A stretch of 64,000 bases of DNA from Capnocytophaga periodontitidis (GCF_016126015.1 NZ_JAEFDB010000006.1:106181-170180), one strand, 5' to 3'; shown: positions 8,557-18,002, counted from the stretch's first letter. The notes: generated from the sequence alone by a model not told the origin. A program made the numbers and translations.

Positions 8557-9180
8557 TTAATTTCCTTTGGTTACTATAAATATATTTTCTTTCTCAACTC
8601 CTATCACTTCGTGTTCTACATCTACAGGGATTTGATAGGTATCGAGGTCTTTGAGTACAACTTCTTCACCATTAATAAGAAAACGCACAGTTCCTTTTAC
8701 CATAATAAGGGTTGCAGGGATATTAGTAGTATGTTTTTTTAGTACAGCTCCTTCACCTAAAGCTATGGCTACTTGTCTCACATTTTGACCATCTTTTACG
8801 AAATAGGTAGTTTGTTTATCGTTGCGGAAAGTAAGTTTATCGGCTAAATTTACTTTTTGCAAAGATTTTATATGCTCTACAGTTTTGCCATTGACGGCTG
8901 TAATATTGTGCTTCTTGAGAATATCTTGTGCTTTGCCTGCACGAATGCCTCGACGACAAAAGAGTACAACATTCTCTTTTCCTCTTAATTCTTGCCATCG
9001 AGCTCCTATTTCTTCCAATGGGATATTAATTGCTCCTTCGGCTGTACCTTTAGCAAATTCTTCAGGGGTACGCACATCAATTAAAGTAGCATTTTTAGCA
9101 TTAACACGCTCGGCGAGCGTTTGGGATTTTGCTGTAATCATTGTAAGCAAAAACATTCCTAAAGTTATTGAATATTTCAT
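8557..9180 (-). CDS. Periplasmic rhodanese-cupin fusion protein
   Basis: 207 residues. A signal peptide (about 1-20, ending TAKSQ) is followed by a rhodanese domain (about 21-108) with LIDVRTPEEFAKG, GAINIPL and the active-site loop CRRGIRAG, with catalytic Cys75. A C-terminal cupin-like domain (about 120-207) has TLIMVKGTVRFLINGEEVVLKDLDTYQIPVDVEHEV. Single-domain exported rhodaneses usually handle sulfane sulfur or act in redox signalling; cupins commonly bind metals or small ligands. The combination suggests periplasmic sulfur or thiol sensing or detoxification (inference). Metal-binding His positions are sparse (HEV near the end), so metal binding is doubtful. It is a lone gene at the end of the minus-strand VWA pair, 53 nt beyond the VWA stop. 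Confidence 0.75.
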   Translation of the reverse strand: MKYSITLGMFLLTMITAKSQTLAERVNAKNATLIDVRTPEEFAKGTAEGAINIPLEEIGARWQELRGKENVVLFCRRGIRAGKAQDILKKHNITAVNGKTVEHIKSLQKVNLADKLTFRNDKQTTYFVKDGQNVRQVAIALGEGAVLKKHTTNIPATLIMVKGTVRFLINGEEVVLKDLDTYQIPVDVEHEVIGVEKENIFIVTKGN

Positions 9181-9233
9181 TATTGTTAGTTTGTTTGTTA
9201 GTTTACTACGTTTTAGGGGCAGGGGTTAGTTTA

Positions 9234-11057
9234 TTATTTTATTTTTTCGGAAAGTTCGACCAAGCGAATGAACTCTTTGCGATAGCCCTCCTCATCTTTT
9301 CCAGTCGCATTCTTAGCTAAATCTATTACTTGTTTATATGAGGATTTTGCTTTGTATTTAGAATTTCTTAGGAGCATTCCCCATTCGGCAACAGCGGCGG
9401 CAAAGCGATAATCATCATCGGTTTGGGTGAAGTCGGTGAGAGTAAAAGGAATAGGAGTGCTTTCTTCTACGCTTTTAGCATCTTTTACCACAGGGTCTTT
9501 ATAACGTATTTTGAGGAAAGCTAATTCATTAGCAAATCCTTCTTTCACTTGTTTTTGATAACGCAACCCATCGGTAGTAGCTCCTTTGGTAGGTATCAAT
9601 TCATACAAAGCAGTTACAGTATGTCCTGCACCTATCTCACCAGCATCTTTCTTGTCGTCTTCAAAATCTTCATTGGCTAAAGTGCGGTTTTCATAGCCTA
9701 CCAAGCGGTATTCTTTCACGTATTGAGGGTTGAATTCTAACTGTAGTTTCACATCTTTGGCTACGGTGTAAAGTGTACCACCAAATTCATTTACCAATAC
9801 TTTTTTGGCTTCGGTAAGATTATCGATATAAGCATAGTTACCATTTCCTTTGTTGGCAATGGTTTCTACCATATCATCGCGGTAATTTCCCATACCATAG
9901 CCCAATACCGAAATATAAATTCCATTGTTGCGCTTCTCTTCTACCAATCGTTGCAACTCATCACGTGAAGAAATTCCTACGTTGAAATCACCATCGGTAG
10001 CCAAGATAATACGGTTATTACCTTTTGGCAAAAAGTTTTTTTCGGCTACTTCATAGGCAGTTTGTAATCCTGCTCCTCCTGCTGTAGATCCACTAGCTAC
10101 CAAATCGTCTATCACTTTGGAGATTTTCTCTTTTTCTTTCGCTGGAGTAGAAGGTAAAGCAATACCTGTTTGACTTGCATAGACTACAATCGCTATCCTA
10201 TCTTCTGGACGTAAGTTATCCAAAAGCAATTTGAACGATGCTTTGAGTAGAGGCATTTTATTGGGCTCGTCCATAGAACCTGAGGTATCTATTAGAAACA
10301 CTATATTAGAAGGTGGCGCTTTGGTAAGATCTATTTTCTTTGCTTGTAATCCAATGCGCAACAGATAATTATCAGGATTCCAAGGACAGCTACTTAGCGT
10401 TGTTGTAGCATTGAGAGGTGTTTTGCTACCTTCGGCTGGAGGTGTATAGTTATAATCAAAATAGTTGATAAGCTCCTCTATGCGCACAGCATCTTTATGA
10501 GGCTTTTGTCCGTAGTTGAGCATACGGCGCACATTGCTATAAGAAGCTCTATCCACATCGGCAGAGAAAGTTGTTACGGGGTCTTTCGCTGTTTTCTTAA
10601 AGCCGCCTTCATCTATTGCTTTATAAGTCTCGCGAGAAGTATTTAAAGTATAGCCGTTTTTTGTTCCATAATTTCCACTAACACTTCCTGCACCTCTTAT
10701 ACGTATAGAAGAACTAGTTACGTCTCGTCTTTTTGCAGTTTCATAACTTGTTACCACCACTTCTTGAAGGGCAACGTTATCTTCTTCTAAAACTACATTG
10801 ATGACTTTTTGCCCATTAACTTTCACTTGTTTGGTTTTCATTCCTAAAGAAGAAAACTCTAGGATATCACCATTCTTTACTTTGATAGTGTATTTACCAT
10901 CAAAATCAGTAGAAACTCCTTGGGTAGTTCCTTTGATGAGTACTGAAACTCCAGGTAAAGGATTGTTAGAAACATCAGTAACCTTTCCTGTTACTTCATA
11001 CTCTTGTGCGTAGAGGCTTCCTATAAATAGGAAGCAGAATAATAAAATTTGTTTCAT
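9234..11057 (-). CDS. Von Willebrand factor A protein with carboxypeptidase-regulatory N-domain (YfbK-like), copy B
   Basis: 607 residues, exported (MKQILLFCFLFIGSLYAQ). Domains in order: a CarboxypepD_reg-like beta-sandwich (about 19-92), a segment resembling the start of a TonB-receptor plug (QEVVVTSYETAKRRDVT, 99-114), a YfbK-type N-terminal VWA-associated domain (about 145-245), a VWA domain with intact MIDAS DTSGSM (257-262) and the ATDGDFNVG loop, and a C-terminal DUF3520/YfbK-C region (from about 420). VWA domains bind metal and mediate protein-protein contact. A surface or periplasmic adhesion/assembly role is inferred. It is 26 nt downstream of a close paralogue (11084-12895) with an almost identical signal peptide and C-terminus, so the pair is a tandem duplication and probably co-transcribed. 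Confidence 0.85.
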   Translation of the reverse strand: MKQILLFCFLFIGSLYAQEYEVTGKVTDVSNNPLPGVSVLIKGTTQGVSTDFDGKYTIKVKNGDILEFSSLGMKTKQVKVNGQKVINVVLEEDNVALQEVVVTSYETAKRRDVTSSSIRIRGAGSVSGNYGTKNGYTLNTSRETYKAIDEGGFKKTAKDPVTTFSADVDRASYSNVRRMLNYGQKPHKDAVRIEELINYFDYNYTPPAEGSKTPLNATTTLSSCPWNPDNYLLRIGLQAKKIDLTKAPPSNIVFLIDTSGSMDEPNKMPLLKASFKLLLDNLRPEDRIAIVVYASQTGIALPSTPAKEKEKISKVIDDLVASGSTAGGAGLQTAYEVAEKNFLPKGNNRIILATDGDFNVGISSRDELQRLVEEKRNNGIYISVLGYGMGNYRDDMVETIANKGNGNYAYIDNLTEAKKVLVNEFGGTLYTVAKDVKLQLEFNPQYVKEYRLVGYENRTLANEDFEDDKKDAGEIGAGHTVTALYELIPTKGATTDGLRYQKQVKEGFANELAFLKIRYKDPVVKDAKSVEESTPIPFTLTDFTQTDDDYRFAAAVAEWGMLLRNSKYKAKSSYKQVIDLAKNATGKDEEGYRKEFIRLVELSEKIK

Positions 11058-11083
11058 ACCATTAGTTATTTGGATTTAGGTTA

Positions 11084-12895
11084 TTATTTTATTTTTTCGG
11101 AAAGCTCAACTAAATCTATAAATTCTTTACGGTAGCCTTCTTTGTCTTCACCGAGAGCGTTTTTGGCTAATTCAAGTACTTGATTATAAGAAGATTGTGT
11201 TTTGTGTTTAGAATTTCTTAGGAGCATTCCCCATTCGGCAACAGCAGCGGCAAAGCGATAATCATCATCGGTTTGGGCGAGGTCGGTGAGAGTAAAAGGA
11301 ATAGGAGTGCTTTCTTCTACGCTTTTAGTGCGTTTGATGTAAGGGGCTTTATAGCGTATTTTGAGGAAAGCGAGTTCATCTTTATGAGCTTGTGTATTTT
11401 GCTTTTGGTAGCGCAACTCGTCAGTTGTTTTTCCTTTAGCAGGCACTAATTCATAGAGCACTGTTACAGTATGTCCTGCACCTATTTCGCCAGCATCTTT
11501 ACTATCATCTTTAAAGTCTTCATTGGCTAAGGCACGGTTTTCATAGCCTATTTGGCGGTATTGTTTCACATATTGGGGGTTGAATTCTAACTGTAGTTTC
11601 ACATCTTTGGCTACGGTGTAGAGCGTACCACCAAATTCATTCACCAATACTTTTTTTGCTTCGGCGATATTATCGATATAGGCATAATTACCATTTCCTT
11701 TATTGGCTATAGTTTCGAGCATATCATCGCGATAATTACCCATACCATAGCCCAATACAGATATATAGACTCCGCTTTGGCGTTCTTTTTCTACCAAGCG
11801 TTTCAATTCGCCATCGGAGCGCACACCGACATTAAAATCACCATCGGTAGCTAATATAATGCGGTTGTTTCCTTTTTCGATAAAGTTCTCGCGGGCAATT
11901 TGATAGGCTTTTTGAATACCAGCTCCTCCAGCGGTAGAGCCACCTGCTTCTAAGTTTTCTAAAACCTTAATAATTGTATCTTTTTCTTTGGCAGGTGTAG
12001 AAGGCAAAGCTACCCTTTCAGCTCCCGCATAGACTACAATCGCTACCCTATCTTCAGGTCGCAAGCTCTCCAAGAGTAGCTTAAACGACTCTTTAAGTAA
12101 GGGCAATTTGTCGGGTGAATACATAGAGCCAGAGGTATCTATCAAAAACACTATATTAGAAAGAGGTGCTTTAGTAAGGTCTATTTTTTTTGCTTGCAAC
12201 CCGATACGCAACAAATAGTTATCTGGATTCCAAGGACATTTACTTAGGGTAGTGGTCGCATTGAGAGGTGTTTTACTACCTTCGGCTGGAGGAGTATAGT
12301 TATAGTCAAAATAGTTGATAAGTTCCTCTATGCGCACCGCATCTTTATCGGGTTTTTGCTTATCATTGATCATACGACGTACATTGCTGTAGGAAGCATT
12401 ATCTACATCGGCGGCAAAGGTAGTAAGAGGGTCGGTAGCAGTGCTTTTAAAGCCATTCTCATCAATAGCTTTATAAGTTTCGGTTAGTCTTCTCCCTTGG
12501 GGTTTACGTTTTCGTTGTCTTCCTGCTGAGTAACTTTTTACGGCTACTGCACAAGAAACAAAAGATGCTTTCCTTACAGGAGCATAGCCAACTAATACGG
12601 TTTCTTCTATCTCGGAAATTTCTTCTAAAGCTATATCAATTACTTTTTGCCCAGTAATTTTGACTTCTTGAGTTTTATAGCCCATAGCAACAAATTGCAA
12701 GGTTTTTCCTTTCTTTACCTTAATGGAGTATTTACCTTCTTTATTGGTAGTAACTCCTTGAGCAGTACCTTTAATCACTACTGATACGAATTGCAAAGCT
12801 CTGTTTGAAGTATCGGATACAGTACCAGTTACTTCGTACTCTTGCGCGTGGAGACTTCCTATAAACAGAAAGCAGAATAATAAAATTTGTTTCAT
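11084..12895 (-). CDS. Von Willebrand factor A protein with carboxypeptidase-regulatory N-domain (YfbK-like), copy A
   Basis: 603-residue paralogue and upstream neighbour of the gene at 9234. It has the same architecture: signal peptide MKQILLFCFLFIGSLHAQ, CarboxypepD_reg-like domain, YfbK-type N-domain, VWA domain with DTSGSM and ATDGDFNVG, and the DUF3520-like C-terminus. Divergence is concentrated between residues about 95 and 145: the receptor-plug-like QEVVVTSY of copy B is replaced by ETVLVGYAPVRKASFVSC followed by a basic RQRKRKPQGRR stretch with two Cys. Downstream blocks (for example the TPPAEGSKTPLNATTTL segment) are identical, pointing to recent duplication or gene conversion. A partner-specificity difference in the linker is possible (inference). 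Confidence 0.85.
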   Translation of the reverse strand: MKQILLFCFLFIGSLHAQEYEVTGTVSDTSNRALQFVSVVIKGTAQGVTTNKEGKYSIKVKKGKTLQFVAMGYKTQEVKITGQKVIDIALEEISEIEETVLVGYAPVRKASFVSCAVAVKSYSAGRQRKRKPQGRRLTETYKAIDENGFKSTATDPLTTFAADVDNASYSNVRRMINDKQKPDKDAVRIEELINYFDYNYTPPAEGSKTPLNATTTLSKCPWNPDNYLLRIGLQAKKIDLTKAPLSNIVFLIDTSGSMYSPDKLPLLKESFKLLLESLRPEDRVAIVVYAGAERVALPSTPAKEKDTIIKVLENLEAGGSTAGGAGIQKAYQIARENFIEKGNNRIILATDGDFNVGVRSDGELKRLVEKERQSGVYISVLGYGMGNYRDDMLETIANKGNGNYAYIDNIAEAKKVLVNEFGGTLYTVAKDVKLQLEFNPQYVKQYRQIGYENRALANEDFKDDSKDAGEIGAGHTVTVLYELVPAKGKTTDELRYQKQNTQAHKDELAFLKIRYKAPYIKRTKSVEESTPIPFTLTDLAQTDDDYRFAAAVAEWGMLLRNSKHKTQSSYNQVLELAKNALGEDKEGYRKEFIDLVELSEKIK

Positions 12896-13090
12896 ATTGT
12901 CAGTTATTAGATGTTAGTTTATTAGAGGTTAATTGTTAGTCCTTAGGGGACTACCTAACAATTGATTAAGTACTAAAATTTATTTTATTGGACAAGTTAG
13001 ACGAGTCAGACAATTCGGACTAGTTGGGCGGGTATTTTACAAAGGAAATGTAGTGTTAAAAGAGTACAACTGATTATCAAGCAATCAACC

Positions 13091-14476
13091 TTAACTAATC
13101 GCTGCCATTTCCTCCATAAAGCGAGTGGCTAAAGCATCGGCTTCTGCCTGAGATTTAGCCTCAGTATAGATGCGGATAATCGGCTCGGTATTCGATTTGC
13201 GCAAGTGTACCCAGCTGAAAGGAAAATCAATTTTAAGTCCGTCGATAGTGGTGATTTGCTCGTGTGCGTACTTTTCTTGCATTGCGTGCAACACCTTGTC
13301 CGGATTAAGTCCGCTAGTGAGTTGGATTTTATTTTTGCTCATAAAATAAGCAGGATAACTACGACGCAAAGCACTCACAGTAGTATCTTTTTCAACCAAA
13401 AGAGAAAGGAAAAGCACTACCCCCACTAAGGCATCACGACCATAATGCAATTCGGGGAAAATGACACCACCATTGCCTTCACCTCCTATCACAGCATTTA
13501 CTTCTTTCATTTTGGTTACTACATTCACCTCACCAACAGCAGCCGTAGCATATTCTACCCCATGTTTTTCGGCTATATCGCGCAAAGCACGTGAAGAGGA
13601 GAGGTTTGACACCACATTACCTTTCTTTTTACTGAGGTAATAATCGGCGCAGGCAACAAGGGTATATTCTTCACCAAACATTTCGCCTTCTTCGGTAATA
13701 AGCGCAAGGCGGTCTACATCGGGGTCTACCACCACCCCTAAATCGGCTTTTACTTCCACTACCTTAGCACAGATATCGGAAAGATGTTCTTTAAGAGGTT
13801 CGGGATTATGCGGGAACTGACCGTTAGGTTCACAGTAGAGTGGTACCACCTCAGCCCCCAAGCGTTCTAACAAAAGTGGGATAGCGATACCTCCGGTAGA
13901 GTTTACAGCATCGACCGCTACTTTGAATTTGCGTTTGCGAATAGCTTCCAAAGTTGCCAATGGCAAGAGTGAAAGCACCGCGTCGATATGGCGTTGTATA
14001 TAAGTATCGTTGTGAGTGATATGCCCCAGAGCATCTACTTCGGCAAAAGTAAACTCATTGGCAGCAGCAATGCGCAAGATTTCTTCGCCTTCCTGAGCGT
14101 TGAGAAACTCACCTTTGTTGTTCAGCAATTTGAGGGCATTCCACTGTTTAGGATTATGACTGGCAGTGAGGATAATACCGCCATCGGCTTGTTCCATAGT
14201 AACCGCCACTTCTACGGTAGGGGTGGTACTCAAACCTATATCTACCACATCAATTCCTAAACCTACAAGGGTGTATTGGACGAGATTCTGCACCATTTCA
14301 CCCGAAATACGCGCATCGCGACCTACAACCACCTTCACACGGGTTTTATAAATATGTTTTTTGAGCCAAGTGCCATAAGCAGCGGCAAATTTTACAGCAT
14401 CAATGGGGGTTAAGTTGTCATCGGGTACTCCCCCTATAGTACCGCGAATGCCTGATATAGATTTTATTAGAGACAT
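13091..14476 (-). CDS. glmM: Phosphoglucosamine mutase (alpha-D-phosphohexomutase family)
   Basis: 461 residues. Interconverts glucosamine-6-phosphate and glucosamine-1-phosphate for UDP-GlcNAc, peptidoglycan and lipid A synthesis. Motifs in order: SGIRGTIGG near the N-terminus, active-site TASHNP with phosphoserine at Ser106, the metal loop DPDVDRLA, the sugar-specificity loop GGEGNGGVI, and the C-terminal phosphate-binding RKSNTEPIIRIY. The GEGNGG loop and overall length match bacterial GlmM-type enzymes, but phosphomannomutase/phosphoglucomutase paralogues share these motifs, so substrate choice is inferred. It is monocistronic by position: a 195-nt gap precedes the VWA gene and a divergent promoter region separates it from the ABC gene. 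Confidence 0.87.
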   Translation of the reverse strand: MSLIKSISGIRGTIGGVPDDNLTPIDAVKFAAAYGTWLKKHIYKTRVKVVVGRDARISGEMVQNLVQYTLVGLGIDVVDIGLSTTPTVEVAVTMEQADGGIILTASHNPKQWNALKLLNNKGEFLNAQEGEEILRIAAANEFTFAEVDALGHITHNDTYIQRHIDAVLSLLPLATLEAIRKRKFKVAVDAVNSTGGIAIPLLLERLGAEVVPLYCEPNGQFPHNPEPLKEHLSDICAKVVEVKADLGVVVDPDVDRLALITEEGEMFGEEYTLVACADYYLSKKKGNVVSNLSSSRALRDIAEKHGVEYATAAVGEVNVVTKMKEVNAVIGGEGNGGVIFPELHYGRDALVGVVLFLSLLVEKDTTVSALRRSYPAYFMSKNKIQLTSGLNPDKVLHAMQEKYAHEQITTIDGLKIDFPFSWVHLRKSNTEPIIRIYTEAKSQAEADALATRFMEEMAAIS

Positions 14477-14517
14477 ATTCTTACAATTAAAATTTTATAA
14501 TTTAGAATTAATAAGCG

Positions 14518-14607
14518 CAAAGGTAATAAATTATTGCGAATTACAAGTTACGAAAGTGATTTTTTTTATCGTTAATTTGCTAATTTACTAATTATTGACT
14601 ACTTTTG
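14518..14607. promoter_or_regulatory. Divergent promoters, glmM and ABC ATPase
   Basis: Minus strand: CAAAGGTA (14518-14525) is TACCTTTG with TTG 18 nt further, for glmM. Plus strand: TTTG (14576-14579), 20 nt, TACTTTTG (14600-14607), for the ABC gene. The latter predicts transcription from about 14613, so the in-frame ATG at 14595 lies upstream of the transcript and the ATG at 14628 is the likely start. Confidence 0.6.
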
Positions 14608-14627
14608 TCGCATCAAACCATTCGTTT

Positions 14628-15782
14628 ATGACAAAACATCAACTCCGCGTACAAAACGCTCTTAAATTCTTTACACAAAAAGATACTGAATTAGGCTTTC
14701 GCAAACTCTTAGATTGTGTAGCCGACACACAACAAATGCCTCTCTACCTAAAGGCTATAGAACTTACCAACTGGAAGGAAAACAATCCTAATGAGTTGGA
14801 TCAACTTACGGAAAAGGCTTCTGCCTTACTTGAAGAAGTAGGGCGATGCACCGTAGAGGAGGTAATAACTGAAAAAGCTGTGCTTGTTGCTAAAGACATT
14901 AAAAAAACCTACAATTCGGGAATGTTTTCATTAGGTCCTGTATCACTTACTATTAATAAAGGACAAGTTTATGGCTTAGTAGGTGAAAATGGCAATGGGA
15001 AAACAACCCTTTTGCGCATCTTAGCGCACGACCTCTCTTATAATTCGGGCGAAATAACCTATTACTTCAAAAAAACGCCCACTAATGAATACGATTTACG
15101 CACTAAATTAGCTTACATACCCCAACGCACCGACAAATGGTATGGTAGTTTGAAAGACAATCTCAAGTTTACTTTGGCGTGCTATGGCATCCCCGCTGAA
15201 GAAAACGAACCACGCACTCTGCTAATGATTGCCCGTTTAGGTTTGTGGAAATATCGCAACCTAAACTGGAATGCACTATCATCGGGGTATAAAATGCGTT
15301 TTGAATTAGCGCGTACCCTATTACGCCAGCCAGAATTATTGCTTTTAGATGAGCCTTTAGGGAACTTAGATGTATTGGCACAACAAGTAATATTAGAAGA
15401 CCTCAAAATGATAGCTAACTCAGTAAATCACCCTATCGCTTTGATATTGAGCTCTCAACAACTCTTTGAAGTAGAAAAAATATCTGACAAGGTAATTTTC
15501 CTCAAAAATGGACAATACCGCGAAAATGTTGAGACTACCCAAGAGGATACCCCTACCCCACTCATCGTAGAAATTGACACTACTAACAGCAGAGAGGAAT
15601 TATTAGCAGTATTTAGCACTTTTAATCTTGAAAAATTGCAGTACAATGGAGGTATTTACATCGCTTATTTTGCTGAAGGTACAGAATATTCTACTGTGTT
15701 AGAAGCTCTTGGTAAAGCTAAAATAGAGCTTACTTATATACGAAATATTTCAGCTTCTACCCGCCGTTTCTTTGTGAGTTAG
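14628..15782 (+). CDS. ABC transporter ATP-binding protein with N-terminal helical extension
   Basis: 384 residues (from the ATG at 14628). The first about 85 residues form a helical extension not typical of ABC ATPases (KFFTQKDTELGFRKLLDCVAD). The nucleotide-binding domain follows: Walker A GENGNGKTTLL (about 119-129), signature LSSGYKM (about 217), Walker B LLLLDEP (about 237-243) and a switch near SSQ rather than the usual H-loop His. A C-terminal about 80-residue domain follows DKVIFLKNG. It has no membrane segments. The six membrane proteins immediately downstream are the obvious permease candidates. The reaction would be ATP-driven export or lipid/peptide handling; the substrate is unknown. 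Replacement of the H-loop His by Ser/Gln (ILSSQQLFEVEKIS) may lower hydrolysis. Confidence 0.85.
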   Translation: MTKHQLRVQNALKFFTQKDTELGFRKLLDCVADTQQMPLYLKAIELTNWKENNPNELDQLTEKASALLEEVGRCTVEEVITEKAVLVAKDIKKTYNSGMFSLGPVSLTINKGQVYGLVGENGNGKTTLLRILAHDLSYNSGEITYYFKKTPTNEYDLRTKLAYIPQRTDKWYGSLKDNLKFTLACYGIPAEENEPRTLLMIARLGLWKYRNLNWNALSSGYKMRFELARTLLRQPELLLLDEPLGNLDVLAQQVILEDLKMIANSVNHPIALILSSQQLFEVEKISDKVIFLKNGQYRENVETTQEDTPTPLIVEIDTTNSREELLAVFSTFNLEKLQYNGGIYIAYFAEGTEYSTVLEALGKAKIELTYIRNISASTRRFFVS

Positions 15783-15794
15783 TTTTTAGGGGAT

Positions 15795-15836
15795 AGGTGT
15801 CAGGTGTCAGGGGACAGGTGTTAGGTTTTAGGAGGT
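15795..15836. repeat. Heptad repeat tract 1
   Basis: Six phased 7-nt units: AGGTGTC twice, then AGGGGAC, AGGTGTT, AGGTTTT, AGGAGGT. It lies between the ABC gene and the first membrane-protein gene. Confidence 0.8.
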
Positions 15837-15869
15837 ATAGGTTATTAATTATAAAACACTCATTATCAA

Positions 15870-16898
15870 TTGAAAAAATATTTATTAGAACGTTATCCAG
15901 CAATTTGGAACATTCAGATTGTGTGGCTATTTCCATTAATACTCTTATCCCATTTAGTCTTTTTTGGATTGGGATTTATAATGCTCACTGATAGTACGTT
16001 AGGGAATTCCTATTACCTGTGGGGAAGCTTGTATAATGGCTTACCTATGTTGTTAAACTTTATTATAATTGTTTTGTTATTGGTAGGTTGCCTTATTTAT
16101 TTGTTTAGAAACAATGCTTTTGAGCGTTTCTACCCTGTGAGTCGTTGGCAATTGTTTGGGCGTTTTGTAGCGTACCTTGTGATTATCTTTGGAATGACAA
16201 GCACTCATATTTCGTTTATAGCAGGTGAGAAAGCTAAAGTTCATTGGCGGTATAGTGATAGCTATATCCATAGTATTTTGCAACAGTATCCTGAGAATTT
16301 TGACTCTTCTTACGAAGAAGTACGATATAGTAATAAAAACCAAATAAATGAGTTCTTTATCGCGCGAAATGCTAAGAATATGAAGACCAATACGTTTATA
16401 GAAATAGTAAAAGACAAATTGAATACTATTACAGTTATAGTTTTTGTACTCACATTGTTGCTCTTCACGGTACGCATCACCTCATTGCGCACAGTGCTAT
16501 TAGCTATTGTTTTTGGAGGTTTGTTTCTTCTATTTATCCATTTGTTAGGTTTACTTATTTTATATCTTGTGGGCAATAAAAATGATTTGTTCACTTCTAT
16601 CACAATAACATGCGCAAGTTTCCTCGTTCTACTCGGCATTTCAGTAAATTCTAAAAACAAACTATATAGAGAGATTGCTATAAATAATGCTATTTACACT
16701 TTTTTTCCTATAATAGCTGTTATTTTTACAGACATTGTGGATAAATTTTATTTGTGGCACTTTATAAAAGACCATTATGGAAAGTTTTGGGATAACCTAC
16801 GAGAATTGCTTTTTTTGGATATTGGTATATTGCTAACCATACTTTTTATAGGACTTTATACAGGAGTTATCAAGAGGTGTAAAGCAATGCCAGAGTAG
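15870..16898 (+). CDS. Multi-pass membrane protein, array member 1 (TTG start)
   Basis: 342 residues, no named family recognised. About eight hydrophobic segments can be placed (near 17-38, 60-80, 90-110, 178-200, 203-226, 238-256, 270-290, 315-335), with a hydrophilic loop of about 60 residues after the third. Conserved array motifs are KKYLLERYPAIWN at the start, NNAFERFYPVSRWQLF after TM2, RITSLRTVLL after TM4 and the C-terminal KAMPE. The start is TTG at 15870: the same TTG-AAA-AAA opening recurs in all six copies, and the first internal ATG would remove TM1. The gene follows the ABC ATPase, so it may be a permease subunit (inference). Confidence 0.75.
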   Translation: MKKYLLERYPAIWNIQIVWLFPLILLSHLVFFGLGFIMLTDSTLGNSYYLWGSLYNGLPMLLNFIIIVLLLVGCLIYLFRNNAFERFYPVSRWQLFGRFVAYLVIIFGMTSTHISFIAGEKAKVHWRYSDSYIHSILQQYPENFDSSYEEVRYSNKNQINEFFIARNAKNMKTNTFIEIVKDKLNTITVIVFVLTLLLFTVRITSLRTVLLAIVFGGLFLLFIHLLGLLILYLVGNKNDLFTSITITCASFLVLLGISVNSKNKLYREIAINNAIYTFFPIIAVIFTDIVDKFYLWHFIKDHYGKFWDNLRELLFLDIGILLTILFIGLYTGVIKRCKAMPE

Positions 16899-16903
16899 AG
16901 GTT

Positions 16904-16938
16904 AGGTGTCAGGGGACAGGTGTTAGGTTTTAGGAGGT
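16904..16938. repeat. Heptad repeat tract 2
   Basis: Five phased units: AGGTGTC, AGGGGAC, AGGTGTT, AGGTTTT, AGGAGGT. It begins just after the stop of array member 1. Confidence 0.8.
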
Positions 16939-16971
16939 ATAGGTTATTAATTATAAAACACTCATTATCAA

Positions 16972-17997
16972 TTGAAAAAATATTTATTAGAACGTTATCC
17001 AGCAATTTGGAATACGCATTTAATATGGGCGTTGCCTCTCATTCTTGCAATCCACTTATTCTTTTTCTTGTGGGGATTTGCTACTATTACCGATGAGAAT
17101 ATGAGCAACTATTCTTTTGGTTTGGAAAACCATTTTGAAGGGTTGCCTATGGTGATGAGCTTTATTATCATTGTACTAATGTTAGTAGGATGGTTCATTC
17201 GTTTGTTTAAGAATAATGCTTTTAAACGTTTTTATCCTGTGAGTGAGTGGCAATTATTCAGGCAATTTGTGATATATCTCTTTATTATGGGAGGCATACT
17301 CAGTTCAGGGCTTTCGTTTACAATAGGTGAATCGGCTAAAGTACATTTGCGATATACCGACAGCTATATACACAATGTATTACAACAATACCCTAAAAAT
17401 TTTAACTTTGAAGATGTAGAGAGACTCCCTGAAGCACAACAAAGGGAATACAACATAGCTAACAATGCTAAAGATATCAAGAAACGCTTGTTTGTAATGG
17501 AGCTCAATGAGGAAATTACAATGGTAGAAACAGCTGTTTTTATACTCACATCGTTGCTCTTTATAGTACGTATCACTTCATTACGTACAGCATTGCTAAC
17601 TATTTTATTTAGTGGATTGTTATGTTTATTATTCGCTCTGTTAGTAGTATTCATATTATTTATGGATATTGAAAATTATGGAGAAGATAGTATATTGTTT
17701 TTTCTCTTATGGATTATCTATCTCTCAATACTTTTATACTCTACTACCTCCTCTAATAAACTACAGAGAGGTATCGCTATGAATATCACAATATTAGATT
17801 TCTTTCCTATCATAATAGCTACTCTTTTCTTTTTAGAAAAGAGATACTTTAGAAGGAATTATGATAATGATATTCATTATTCACTCTGGCATAACTTCGA
17901 GGAACTTATCATTTTTAGCTGTAGCATATTGCTTTCAATTGGATTTATAGGACTTTATACGAATGTTATCAAACGATGGAGAGCAATGCCGGAATAG
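16972..17997 (+). CDS. Multi-pass membrane protein, array member 2 (TTG start)
   Basis: 341-residue paralogue of member 1 with the same membrane-segment pattern. The opening MKKYLLERYPAIWNTH, NNAFKRFYPVSEWQLF after the second segment, SLRTALLTILFSGL, and the terminal KRWRAMPE are conserved, whereas the large loop (about 120-175) and the last third are diverged, consistent with an exposed or partner-specific part. It starts with TTG at 16972, identical leader context to member 1. It follows tract 2 with no promoter recognised, so it is likely co-transcribed from the ABC promoter at 14576. Function unknown; a possible permease subunit. Confidence 0.75.
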   Translation: MKKYLLERYPAIWNTHLIWALPLILAIHLFFFLWGFATITDENMSNYSFGLENHFEGLPMVMSFIIIVLMLVGWFIRLFKNNAFKRFYPVSEWQLFRQFVIYLFIMGGILSSGLSFTIGESAKVHLRYTDSYIHNVLQQYPKNFNFEDVERLPEAQQREYNIANNAKDIKKRLFVMELNEEITMVETAVFILTSLLFIVRITSLRTALLTILFSGLLCLLFALLVVFILFMDIENYGEDSILFFLLWIIYLSILLYSTTSSNKLQRGIAMNITILDFFPIIIATLFFLEKRYFRRNYDNDIHYSLWHNFEELIIFSCSILLSIGFIGLYTNVIKRWRAMPE

Positions 17998-18002
17998 AGG
18001 TC

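Noticed and set aside
12933..12962. Terminator after glmM
   Set aside because: A hairpin around TAGTCC/GGACTA exists, but there is no T run on the glmM transcript strand, so it was left out.
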